Source of the DNA: Moniliella sp. 'wahieum'
Lineage: Eukaryota; Basidiomycota; Moniliellomycetes; Moniliellales; Moniliellaceae
Assembly (NCBI GenBank): GCA_003971905.1
Contig: RSEE01000141.1
Span: 1 to 64,000 of the forward strand
Reading direction: 5' to 3'
Length of the DNA stretch: 64,000 nucleotides
Positions 33,009-44,336 of the stretch are shown here, in pieces (position 1 is the stretch's first letter; every line of letters starts with the position of its first letter). The notes below the pieces were generated by a model. The model saw only the letters and a list, made by a program, of their open reading frames with translations. It did not search any database and was not told where the DNA came from. The position numbers and the translations under genes are program-made.

Positions 33009-33846
33009 ATGGCCTGGCTCGACACGCCCGAGGGCGAAGGAGCGCTTTTCGCTGCCATCTCGCAGTTCCGCCCCGTCGGCATCCACAAACATGCGCACCT
33101 ACTCGCCGTGCTCAACCGGCTGCGCGGGCTGGCTGGTCCTGCGTCGTCGGAGCTCGAAGAGGCTGGTGCGGCAGCAGTGTGGGCCAAGCTGGAAGAGTAC
33201 TACGACCTAGCTGCGTTGGAGACGATTGAATCTCAGTCCACGGTACCTGATGCGCTGGTAACGCGATCCTTGGCTCCGAAATTGGCTCGACGCGCGCGTA
33301 GTCCGCCCCCTGCTCCACCGGTTGGACGCACACGTCGAGGTGCCGCCGCAGCGGCGGCGGCGACAGCTACGTGTCCCGCGTGCGATGCCCAGCCCACACC
33401 CGGATTTGACCTATGGTCTACCCCCAACTTGTGCCGCTTGTTGAAGCAGCTGGGAGGGCGAGTACGCCCGATGCAAGTGGGTCCGATACATCTACGCCCT
33501 CGCCTGCACGCAAGCGCCGTCGAACTTCTCGTCCGCCCCGAACGCGCAAACGGACGAGCAAGTCGCCTGCGCCGTCGGCCGGACGCTCTTCCGCTGCGCC
33601 CGAGAACTGAGGAGACGGAGGAAGCAGAGCAAGAGGCAGAGCAAGAGCAAGACCAAGAGGCAGACCAAGACCAAGACCAAGAACAAGAACAAGATCAAGA
33701 TCAAGAGGAGGAGCAAGAGGAGGAGGAGGAAACCTGAGGGGAACGAGGAGAAACCCAGTACGCGGGCTGCGACGCGTGCCCAGGCCCAGACCGGATCGAC
33801 AAGCGGTACGGGGAACAAGCCTCGTCGCAGCACGCGCAAAACTTAG
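33009..33846 (+). CDS. EAF7/MRGBP-like subunit of NuA4 histone acetyltransferase
   Basis: A nuclear chromatin protein of the NuA4/TIP60 complex. The N-terminus has the CT20/EAF7 family pattern: 'EGALFAAISQFRPVGIHKHA', then a stretch ending 'VWAKLEEYYDLAALETIE'. A proline-rich segment with 'RARSPPPAPP' and a poly-Ala run follows. The C-terminal part is repetitive (33610-33735) and can be read either as acidic Glu/Gln-rich or, in the frame that ends at the stop 33844-33846, as Lys/Arg-rich with 'NKPRRSTRKT' at the end. The basic frame is the more natural nuclear tail, and it requires indels near 33412 and 33605. The start context is ACCGTCATGG. Confidence 0.82.
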
Positions 33847-34807
33847 ATTCGCGGGGGCGGTGGACGATGGATGGATTGGTGGCACGATGGAAGCACCATG
33901 ATGGAGTCACAGGTCACAGGGTAGGGCATCTAGACTTGGTCCGCGCAAGCTGTCACTACATACGGCACGAACTCTCTTGCCTGCTCCATGCACCGGGTTA
34001 GGGCCTGTCTTGACTGTACTCGGCTGGGGCCCCCAGTATGTCGGGCGGGAGCTAACGATTGAGCCTGCGGGTTATGCCGAAGTAGAGGAGGAAGGGGGTT
34101 ATCCTATAGGCTACGACCATTCATCGTCATCGTCATTATCCGTGCCCGCAGCTTCGACAAGAGGAATAGCAGCCGGGACGCTGAATGCGGGGCATGCGGT
34201 GTACGTCCTGAGGGTTTGAGGAGATGAGTTGTCCATTGCCCTACTAACAACTAGACGGGCGGGGAATGTCTTGAGCCAGAACATGGTGCAGAGGGCACTG
34301 AAAGCCCTCTCGCCCATAAAGGTGAGAGCGCGGGTACCATTCCGGCCACAGCATCTGTTTCTGCACTGTTGTGTGGTCAGGTGGACCTCCGGGCAGGTTA
34401 GCCGGGATATCGTAGGAGTGTTGACGATGCGGGTGGGCAGTATACAAAAGCAGCATGGCGGGCTACTTACCCCAGTGCGGTTGCCCTTCTACACCTCGGC
34501 CAACTCAGGGGGGTAGGTGCCACGACTGATGGACGAACCCGCAAAGTAAAGTAGAAAGTAATAGGATGTTCATTCATTTGTCATTTCCCTCTTCCCTTCT
34601 TTCTTCGGTCCTTCCGTCCCCGTATATGGGTCCTTCACGGCTGCCAGTGTACACGTGCACACAAACCAACTTCCCCCGCCTCTCTCGACGCAATAGGATT
34701 GCTCGTTTAAAGAGACGAATAATATACGGTTTTTCATGGTAGTGCCTCCCCCGGCACGCGACTCTGCCCACTTGGAGTGGGGTTGCATCAATTTTGGTCC
34801 TTCCTGG
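33847..34807. other. Between convergent EAF7 and CBP80; possible small minus gene
   Basis: The minus strand over 34500-34100 has a GTAAGT donor (near 34470) and a short frame ending in Asp-Asp-Asp-Asp-Glu-Trp-Ser. This could be a small spliced gene, but no family is recognised and I give it no coordinates. Confidence 0.3.
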
Positions 34808-37800
34808 CTACTCGGTACCGAAGAAACAAGCTTGGAGCAACAACTGCCTAGCCAGACCGGGCGGGACAGAAGCCTGCACTGTTTCGGCATGAGCCTGCAA
34901 CTCAACATGGAACGTGCGCAGCAACTGCTTGTACCAGCCCAAACGCCAGTACGCTTCCCAGTCCTTGACTGGTTTCTGCGCCTCCTCCTCCCCTGCTCCG
35001 CCTGCGGGTTGGTTAGAATGACCTTGGGGGTCAGCCTGGGCTCCGGCTGGGGCTCAGACTCAGGCTGAGAATCGGGTGAGGAATTCAGTCCTTTACCCAA
35101 GCCCACGACGGCCGTGACGAGTGCGCGGCGCAACTCCTGCTCGACATTATCCAGTGCCTGCACCCTACGCGGCTCATCGTGCTCGTCGTGTCATCTGGCT
35201 CAACTTGCTCGTCGTGCTCGTTGGTGGCCAAGTGGGAGCGCAAGAGCGAGCGGGAACGTAACTGCGCCACGCGCGCCACGGCTTTTTCCAGTGCCAAGGT
35301 AGCTAGTTGCCCCCAGAGCGGACGTGACCAGGTCCTTGTTGCGTCCGAGCCGAGGTCGAGGTCGAGATGGAATTGGAGTCCAGGTTGGACTCCAAGGTGG
35401 AAGTGTATGTAGAGGTGGATGTAGATGTGGATGTGGAGGTGGAAGGGGCAAAGAGGAAGGTGAGAACATCGTTCGGTTCAACAATTCTATACTGCAAGAG
35501 CTTATCGACGACGATACATGCCCACTCATCGTGTTGGCGCCAGAAGCGGAGTGCAGCAGCGAGGAGGGTGACGCGCATATGGTCCGTCTGGCTAAGGGCG
35601 CGGAGGAGCGGGTGGTACCGTTCGACAATGTTGAGTAGGTGGGAGAAGGAGCGGGAACCAAGGAGGAGGAGACAGGATATGGCCAGTGCAGCCACTTGGT
35701 CCGTCGCATCTTGTTCCGAAGTCAATGTTGTTGTCGAGGTGGTGGTGGTTGCGGTGGTTGTGGCAGTGCCGAGCGGACGCAGTCTCCGTTCGCCCGTCAC
35801 GTCGTCCGTTTCGACCCGGAGAAACTCGACTTCCACTTGCGCCGTGTCCACTTCGTCCCTGGACCGGCAGCGAGGGACGTAGTGAGGCGGGACAGCAAAG
35901 CCTGTACCTCTTCTGGGGGAACTTTAGCCCTTAGAGCCGCCAAGACGCGTGCGGCCGGGGCGACCAACAAGGCCAAGGTAGGATCGCCGCCCTGGTCAGC
36001 TGGGGCATAGTCGAATGATCCAGCTGGTTCGTGGGGCGGGAGAGCGCCAGTAGCCAAAGCTTTTGGGAGGAGCGCCTTGATACGGTCGTAGTAGGCTAAG
36101 TAGACCATTTGCTGTACCAAGTGAGTGACAAGTGCCCTCCTTGGCTCGCCTACTGGCTGCCCATTGCGCCCACCCATTCCCCCCATGCCCAACCGTAGTT
36201 AAAGTTACTCAAGTGGACACTGAACCACGCCGTGGTGCGAAGTACCAGTTCGGGCTCTACTGCGCCCGTGCCAAAGGCCACATACAGTCGACGCAGCGTC
36301 TTTCCAATAGCAGGCGCGACTGTCGAAGGGGCCAGACTGACAACTTCGCGCAACAGCGTGGCATAGTACAGCACGGGGTAAGGTGGTCGGGGCAACACCA
36401 TAGCCATTGACAACAATCCTTCCACCACCAAATCCTCCAGGATCAATGGCGACCTGTGCGGAGCGGAAGCAGAAGCAGAAACGTGTTGCACGCCCCACAC
36501 GGCCTCCTCGTCGTCCGGAGCCAAGTCACTCTGGGGCGGGGCGAGGCCTCGTTCGGGGTCAGTACGACCACCAAAGACGCCGTGGGAGAACCAGTGCGGG
36601 AGATTAGTGAGCACGCGAGCCGCTTCTCTCCTATTCGGTTCGTACAGGTCCACCAGATCATCCACCACGCTGCGCAGGACCACCGACGCGACCGAGTCGG
36701 GCGCAGGGGTGGTACCGCTCATCCAGCGCAGCAGGACCATCTTGGTCCCGTACGGTCCGCGACCTGAGCGCGTCACCTGTTCTGCCCGTGCGGCCGGGTC
36801 AGAGGCGGCGCGCAAGGCGGGTGGGTCGGTGCGTGGGTCGTCCAATGGGTCGAGCAGGACAGGAACTTCCTCCGTCTCGGGGGGGATGAGGGTTTCAGGG
36901 ACCTGGGCGGCAAGGGAGCTAGGGAGACGCTGCAAGCGCGATGCGGTATCGGGTGGGACGAGGGCGGTGAGATGTGGGAGAAAGGACAGGTGGGGGAAAC
37001 GAAGAGTACGCATGGTGTTCAAAGCGTGTACTTTGGATGCGAAGGATTGGGTAGTCAAGTGAGGCACCTCAGCGTCCTGGGTAAAGGGAGCAACGAGGTC
37101 CTGCGACACACGACGTGCTTGGTCGTACGCAAGCAGCGTCAACGAGGTGGTCCAAGTCGGCAGCAGCCCCTGTGGGACGTGGGGGCTGCATCGGATTCGA
37201 CATCAGCATCTACATTGGGACCATCGTCAGGGAGGCCGGCAAGACGGGAGAAAGTGAGGTAAGGTCCGGCGAAAATCAACGTCTCGATGATTACCTCTGC
37301 AGCCCAGTCGCCACGGGCGGCGGTGACTGCCGGTTCGCCGAGCACGGCAGCAAAGGAATCGAGTAGGGAAAGGAGCGAGGAACGGTCCAAGAGGCCGACG
37401 CCGACCATAAGCGCGAAAAAGCGGACCTGGAGACGGACCGAGCGCCAGAAGCGTTGGTCCAAAAATGAGCGGAAGGCGCGCAGCATGCCATCAATAATAG
37501 CCTCCTTTAAAGCCAGAGCAGGATCGTCGGCGGGGAACTCTGATGGGTCGGCCGGCTGCGTCTCTGGCTCGTGCGGACGGCGGGGAGGGGGAGGGGTGTA
37601 GGCCAGAACACAGAGGAGGGCGAGGAGCAAGAGGTGTTTATGCGGCTGTTCCGTCACGGCAACGAGGAAGGCCTTGGTGATGGTTGGGCAGGCGATGTGG
37701 GGTGCAGCGGCAGCGCCGTCAACGAGCTCCGAAGCGACCGCATACATTTCACTCGCTGCATGGAAATCGTCCGGTTCGCCCAGGTTGAGGACGATGCGGC

Positions 37801-37948
37801 GAAAGCGAGAGAGCCAGGCAGCTTCGCGGGCGGCGGGGTCGTCACGCGCCCATCCGCCACGTCCACCGCGACCCCCGGCTCCGCCCCAGCCCCGCCCGCG
37901 GGGGGGGCGCCGGTCGTGCTTGCCGTCGACAGAGACGTCGAAGGACAT
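34808..37948 (-). CDS. Nuclear cap-binding protein subunit 1 (CBP80)
   Basis: The large subunit of the nuclear cap-binding complex, a partner of CBP20 in binding the 5' cap of RNA polymerase II transcripts. It has an Arg/Gly-rich N-terminus ('RGRGWGGAGGRGGRGG') and a MIF4G-type helical domain ('VRFFALMVGVGLLDRSSLL', 'AAEVIIETLIFAGPYL'). The middle domain has 'LVVEGLLSMAMVLPRPPYPV' and the family block 'LSNFNYGWAWGEWVG' (near 36150-36195). A later helical domain has 'HDEWACIVVDKLLQYRIVEP' (near 35500-35560) and is followed by a Ser/Thr-rich insert. The C-terminal helices 'LGWYKQLLRTFHVELQAHA' end at the stop 34808-34810. The start is the ATG at 37948. Frames are broken near 37140-37190, 35850 and 35150-35300; some of these may be introns. 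Length is close to the family's usual 800-900 residues. Confidence 0.9.
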
Positions 37949-38738
37949 GGGTAAGTGATGGATGGGGAAAATCTACCCGCGGCAAAAACCTAGGGAGAGC
38001 GGAACAGGCGGAAGGAGGTGGCGGAATGGGCGAGGCGGAAGGAGGAGCGTGGTGTGGGCGGGGGTTCGGTGTGGGATGGGGCTGCTCCACTCCGAGCGTG
38101 GGGTAAGGCGCCTCGCACACCTTTTCTAGGCGTCACTGGCCCGTCACCGCGCGTCACCACCGCCATCGCCGCCTAACCCATAGGGGTAAAGGCATTCAAG
38201 TTACCATTAGGAGAGAGGAGGGTGAACCTCGGTGAGGCCGGTGAGACCGGAGGACTATATAGGAACAAGTACTTTGTTCTGAGTGGCTGCACGTGACGAG
38301 GTCCATCGGTGGAGAAACTAATTACAGGCAATGTTGTGGGGTTCAAGAGTTGCTGAGCTGAGACACAGTGCACTCAGTTCCTCTGTTCCTGGCAATTGCC
38401 AATTGCACTACTACTTGAACTTTGCTAGGTACGAGTGTCTATGGGAAGCGAAGGAAGAACCGGCCGACTCGATCTAAGAAAGCAAAAAAACTAAGCACCC
38501 CCTCATACGGAAGCTTAGCGCTTATGTAGTAGCCGGGGTCCTGATTAATGATTAACGATCGTGTGGGTTAGCCGATTATTTGGAGCGTTAACGTTTAACA
38601 AACAAAAGGAACACATTGGTTCAGTACAGGGCTGATCAAAGTTGAGGAGAGTGTGGAAGCGGAGAATCGCATGGTCGGTTGCCTTCATTCTTGCGCATGA
38701 AGCTTGGCATGATGTGCGATGCATGGACGGATGCTTCT
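37949..38738. other. CBP80 upstream region / ALDH downstream region
   Basis: No gene seen. Contains the CBP80 promoter (37949 onward) and the 3' flank of the aldehyde dehydrogenase gene. Confidence 0.45.
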
Positions 38739-40643
38739 TCACAGCGGGTTGGGCGCATCAATGTTGACTGACACGGCCTGACCTGAACATAATTTTCCAG
38801 AGCGTAGCTAGCATTTTCACGACCGATGCCCGAGGCCTTGTATCCGCCAAACGGAACCTGGCCGAAAGGGCGTTGTACGTGTTGACCCAGACCGAACCAG
38901 CCTGGAGCGCATGTGCCGTCTTGAGTGCTTTGGAAATGTCGCGGGAGAACACGCCAGCAGCCAAGCCATACATCGAGTCGTTAGCCTTGGCCAACAGTTC
39001 CTCGTGGTCCTTGAATTTGTGCACGACCACCACGGGGCCAAAGATTTCTTCGCGGCTGATCACCGAGTCTTCCGCGCAATCGGTAAAGATGGTGGGCTCA
39101 ATGAACCAACCAACAGGCTTGCCCTTTCCAATGTAGCGGTCTTGGCTCAACGCATTGCCGCCGTGACCAGCTTGCCCTCCGTCTTGCCCACCTCGATGTA
39201 GTGCATGATCCGCTCGTACTGCGCCTTGCTAATTTGGGGCCCGAGGTAGGTATCCTGTTCGAACGGGTCGCCGACCTTGATGGCATCAAACTTGGCCTTC
39301 AAGCCGGCCAAGAAGGGTTCGTAGATATCCTCGTGCACGTAAATCCGCGTGCCGGCACAGCAAGTTTGGCCATGTTAAAGTTGACGCCCATGGTGCACCA
39401 CGACACGGCCTGTTCCAAATCGGCATCGTCCAAGACGACCGAGGGTGACTTGCCACACCAATTCGAGCGTGACCTTCTTCAAGTTGGTGTTGGCCGCTGC
39501 CTTCATCACCACGCGCCCGACGCGCGTCGAGCCAGTAAAGGAGATCTTGTCAATGTCAGGGTGCTCAGGCGGCGTTACCTGCGCCGTGCCGAGGCCCGTG
39601 ACGAGGTTGACGACGCCCTTGGGGAAGCCCGCTTTGTCAATCAACTCAAACAGTTTCAATGCCGACAAGGGCGTGTTTTCCGCCGACTTGAGCACCACCG
39701 TGTTGCCCGTTGCCAAGGCCGGGCCCAGCTTCCACGCAGTCAACATCAGAGGGTAATTCCAGGGCACAATGGCGGCACAAACGCCAATGGGTTCCAAGCG
39801 CGGTGTACTGGAACAAGTGGGGTTTTCCCCCGAAAGACTTGGCCTGAATGCTTGTCGGCCCATCCGGCAAAGTAGCGAATGGCCCCGAGTAGCTGCGCCA
39901 CATCAAATGCCTTGGCAATCGAGAAGGGCTTGCCATGTCCAACGCTTCGATGGCGGCCAACTCGTCGTAGTTGTCTTCAATCAACGACGCGCCAGCTTGT
40001 TGAGCAACACGGCGCGTTGCGGGCCGGTGGTGTGCAGGCCCCAGGTCGTCTGAATGCCCGACGGGCCGCTTGCACAGCCAGGTCGACATCGTGGGCATCG
40101 CCCTGGGAAAACTCGGCCACCTGTTCGGTGGTAGCAGGGTTGAAGACCTTGAGTGTCTCGCCCGTCATCGAAGGGACCCACTCGCCACTATCACCACCAC
40201 CGCACAATCATCTCCGGTCAGCGTTGTCCTCTGCACACATGCAATCGAATCCAACCCGCCAGGCTGTGGCTAGTACCAGGCGCAAGGCAGCACCCAAGCC
40301 ATCCTGGGCGCCAGGAGCGGGATGGTGATATGGGCTGGGAACGAAGAGAGCCAACGTACTCAATGTACAGACCGCCACTGAAGCTGCTATGGGTGCCGTC
40401 GGGGAACTGGAGGTTGACATGGGGCACGGAGTTGGCCGCCGAGTACGCCCGGGTGGCCATGGCAGGCAGCGGCGGGGGGGGGGTGGGGCGTGCGGATGCA
40501 AGGGACGACAGGCCATGGACACCGCGGGCGGAAAGGCAGGCGGCGGGGCGGGGCAGGCTAGCGCGCACGCCGGCACGGACCACAGCGGCGGCCGGGGCGC
40601 GGAGCGGGGTGTGGAGGGGCTGGCGCAGGAGGGCGGAGCGCAT
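38739..40643 (-). CDS. Mitochondrial aldehyde dehydrogenase (NAD+)
   Basis: Oxidises aldehydes, such as acetaldehyde, to carboxylic acids in the mitochondrion. The start at 40643 gives an Arg/Ala/Ser-rich presequence without acids, then '[17 protein letters not shown]' and, after the intron 40188-40359, '[19 protein letters not shown]'. Conserved blocks are '[19 protein letters not shown]', '[11 protein letters not shown]', 'KKVTLEL' (general base Glu), the catalytic Cys in a '[18 protein letters not shown]' block (near 39360, with one G missing in the sequence), '[13 protein letters not shown]' and '[10 protein letters not shown]'. The C-terminus runs to the stop at 38739-38741. Length is about 500 residues, typical of class 1/2 ALDH. 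Several single-base gaps break the frame. Confidence 0.93.
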
Positions 40644-40863
40644 CGTGGGTCGGGTCGGGTGGGGGAGGGCAGGGGGAGACGAGGCGAGGGCAGGCGAAGC
40701 GGTGGTTTTATACACGTGCGATGGGCCGAGGATAGATAGGGGGCGGCAGCCGCGAGGAAGACTGGGCTGCTGGCGTGTGGGATGGGGGGCTGGGGTGGGA
40801 GCCGACAGGCTAGGCACTATGGATGCCGGCTGGCGTTCGCGGCTACGGCTGCAACAGGGCCAT

Positions 40864-40889
40864 CAAGCTTCAAGCTTCAAGCTTCAAGC
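40864..40889. repeat. AAGCTTC heptamer array
   Basis: Three tandem AAGCTTC units and a partial one. The 6-bp core AAGCTT is a palindrome. Confidence 0.9.
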
Positions 40890-42694
40890 ATTAAGCCGGT
40901 TCGAAGGACGGGCCAAAGCTTCGTGGGTGCGCTGGGATGGCTCATGGTTGCCGCGTACACGCGTGCTGAGGGGCCGCAAACACCGCACGGGAGCCGCCCG
41001 GGGCCGCGGCTGAGGGCCCTGAGGATGCAGACAGACGCAGTTCCGAGGAAGGCTGGCTTGGGCGCCTCAGCCGGCGCAGGCCAGCGCAGTCGCATAACCG
41101 GCGGGTACGTTGGCTGCGCTGGCTTAATCCCCGCTGCGCTTCCGTCCGGCGCACGCGCTTATCTGCGCCGCCGCCCGCATCACCCGCCGTGTCTGCACAC
41201 TGCCCCCTGCGCTGCGCTGGGCTCTCTCACGCACTGCGCATCATGCATCGCTCATGCTTGTTCTGCGCTTGGCCCTCTGTCGCCCTCGCGCTGGCAAGAC
41301 ACGACCCCCAACCAATCCCGCCCCCCCACGCGGCTCCCTCCCGCCACGTCATGCGCCGTTGCCAGCCACTCGGCCCCACCCCGCCGCCCGCCTCACTCCC
41401 CTTCGGTTTGCGCCATGCTCCACACGCGACCCTCCCCACCTGGTCCCAAGCCAATCCAGTCTTCGTTTCCGTGCTGCGCGTGCTCGTCGTCGCTGGCGCA
41501 AAGTTTCTATTCGACACGACTCATCCCAATGTCCACCCCGCGCACACCCTCCCCCAGCCCCAAGACAGGCCGCCCTTCGAGACCATCTGTCGTCCACAAT
41601 CATTAATCAGTCCTCAGTTTCTCAGTCCTCCATGTTGTGAACTTACGTACCGCATTTTTCCTATTCCTACTTCGGCCCTTTCGGTGTATATGCAGATCAC
41701 ACCGCACGCACCTGCGGCAGAGCACAATCTCCTATCTCAGATCTCAAGAACAAGGAGATCGTTCAGCTTGGCTTTGCACCAGAAGAGCCATCCATATCAG
41801 ATCGAACTCCATTGCATGAATTGCACACCCGTCAGAATCCCACCACATAAAAAGCCCAAAAAGCCCTTGGGGGCTTTTGGAGCTCCGGGTGCCAACAACA
41901 CAAGCCATAGTATGATCTGCAATCGACATATTCCTCATCAAGCATCTAACACAGCCACCACACCAGCACATACCCACTTCTGTGATCTCATCACACCGAT
42001 CACACCAGGCCTCTGTCCTCAGGTGAGGCCCCGGTCTCGCTGGCCAATCTCGAAACCGCTTTCAAAAGGACCTTCGATTCCACTTGTACGTAAAGCTCTT
42101 CTTCCAGAGGCGGTGTGGGATCTAGGACGAGCGACGAGCCCTCGATATTCGTTCGACGGTCTCTCTTATTCGAAAAGAGGTGTGTGTTAGGCAGTCGGTC
42201 TGCTCCGGTTCACTTTCGGTTTCGGTTACCGATTACCACTTATGCTTCTGATGGTAAGTACGAAGTAATTAAAAGACCAACAGCGCAACAAGCAGTTTAC
42301 GTAGGTGGCTGCACCATGCGCGCCATATTTTGTGCTTGGCAAACGCCACACGCCATACGCCACCCGTCACCCGTCACCCGTCACACTCGTCACACTCACG
42401 CGCCAGACACCGCTGCTATATACACCCGCTCTGGGATCTGGGATACCATCAGTTGTACGTTTTCTTTGGTGCGTTCTGCCTTCTGCACGTTCTGTCGTTC
42501 TGCACGTTCTGCATTCGGCGTTGGGGTTTGGCTTGGGTGTGTTTGACGCTCGGCGTTCGGTGGTCCGTGATTCACGCGGCGCATCTCAGATCTCATATCT
42601 CAACAAGATGATATGGCTTCTCGTACCCTTTTCTTCCGTATAATGTAACTTCCCTCCTGGTTCCAAAAACTCCGAACTCCGCCCGCGGCCCTAT

Positions 42695-42714
42695 TAGGCC
42701 TTAGGCCTTAGGCC
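42695..42714. repeat. AGGCCTT heptamer array
   Basis: AGGCCTT repeated, with palindromic core AGGCCT. A similar run is at 52581-52601. Confidence 0.85.
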
Positions 42715-42856
42715 GATCCAGAAAATGTGTCGACCGAACCTCTTCTGCTGTTGAACCTGCCATGCAGAGCCTCAGTGTTGGGTCGCTCTCGGTCCCGTTT
42801 CAACGTTCCAGCTTCAAATGCTTCAAGCGTCCAACGCGTTTCACCTGCCGCAGCTT

Positions 42857-42880
42857 TCAAGCTTCAAGCTTCAAGCTTCA
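42857..42880. repeat. AAGCTTC heptamer array
   Basis: Three tandem units of the same heptamer as at 40864. Just upstream a shorter imperfect run is present. Confidence 0.9.
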
Positions 42881-44336
42881 TGCCCTGCCACAGCCCTACC
42901 ACAGCCCTGCCAGCCCCTCCCCCCGCCCTTCCCTCCAAACCTCTCTGCCACAGGCACATAGCACAACCTACACGAGCTACTACGTACCGGTGGTGAAAAG
43001 GTCAGATCTTCCCTATTGCGCCTTATGTGTGGGAGGTCAGGCTCTCCCAGTTGGGTTAACGCGTTAACGGTTTAACGCGTAACGCGGGAACGCCGTCAGT
43101 GTACCACTTGGCTGTTATAACACGAGCGCTCGCGCTTGCGGGCCATGAATACCTCGGTTTCTCTCATGAAGCTTGAAGCTTAGTAGGGTTATCTCTTTAT
43201 CGACTCTCGTCCTACCGACCAACTCTGGTTAACACTACCTTGCCCCCCCCTGACCCCCGCCTTAACCCCCTCTTCCGAAACACCTCCGTCTTCTCCTTCA
43301 CCGCGGCACTCTCGACTTTGAAGGTGCTCTTACCTTGTCTTTACGACTCTATGTGGCTCACCCCGATTCTCCACTGCAAGCTCCAGATCCCTCTCAGGTA
43401 GGGTTTGCCTTCCAGAGTGCGTTAAAAGGATCCGTCCCGGTCCGCCTATATACTAGTAGAACGCCAAAAAAAAACGGGGCAAGGGCAGAGCAGTAAGTCA
43501 TACTAATTGTGTCCCTGAGCCCTCCAGTGGGCCCATTCTCAAAAGGTCGGGATGGCCTACGCACGCTGTTCTCCGTTTGTGGAAAAAACCTGAACTGCAG
43601 CCTCTGCATGCAGAGAGACGGCCACCCGAACCATAGAGGCCTCTCTCCCTCGCTGCATTTGCTCGCTTCTGTCAGGATCTGCCGCCGGATATAGCGTGCG
43701 CAGTGGGGTAACCTGTTCCCATGACACTCAGATTGCGTTGGATCGTCTTGAAAACAATTGAGACTACACAGTATATGGGAGCGTTATAGATCCTTGGTCT
43801 TCCACGTATTTATACGATGGCACGACAGCGTGTGCGTGCCCCCGTTGCCCATGCCTCCCGTGGGTGGGATGGAATGGATAGTGCTCTGATTGCATTTTGA
43901 AGTTTGTTCTTCGGCCATCTGCAAAGCTACGGCTACAGCACGCCGTGGAGCACGCCAAGGCGAGGGGCCATGGCGATGATGGCGTGGGTGGCAGCATATC
44001 CAAATCCGCGGGTCGGCGTCGTCGTCATCGGCCATTCAATATTCATCAGCCCGCTGCCAGGGGTGGGAGCAGCGCACAGGCCAGGGCCGGGTGACACACT
44101 AGCCCGTGGGGAAGGGGCGGCGTGGATGCAGGCGGGGTGGGTAGCGTTTCAAATGTCCCGGCTGATCGTGTGCCAGAACTATTACGCCCAGACCCTGAGT
44201 GGTGCACCCGTCCACCCCGCTGGGAGCCCACACGACGCCTGCGCCGCCGCTGGGCAGTGGAAATACATGCCATGCTACATGCTGGGCGACACGCCCCCTC
44301 GGCCCAGCCTGCCTGTCTCCTCGCCCCACCACCGCC

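Larger units (their letters stand above)
40644..44336. other. 3.7-kb gene-free region with heptamer arrays
   Basis: The long open frames here (40153-41013, 41189-42190 plus) have no domain and no consistent amino-acid pattern. The region contains several short tandem arrays annotated separately, and many isolated 6-bp palindromes. A perfectly alternating 'GTTAACGCGTTAACGG' run lies at 43054-43070. The first part is the ALDH promoter. Confidence 0.45.

Noticed and set aside
41189..42190. 333-codon plus-strand frame
   Set aside because: No domain; overlapping frames have equal length, and the region contains heptamer arrays and low-complexity DNA.
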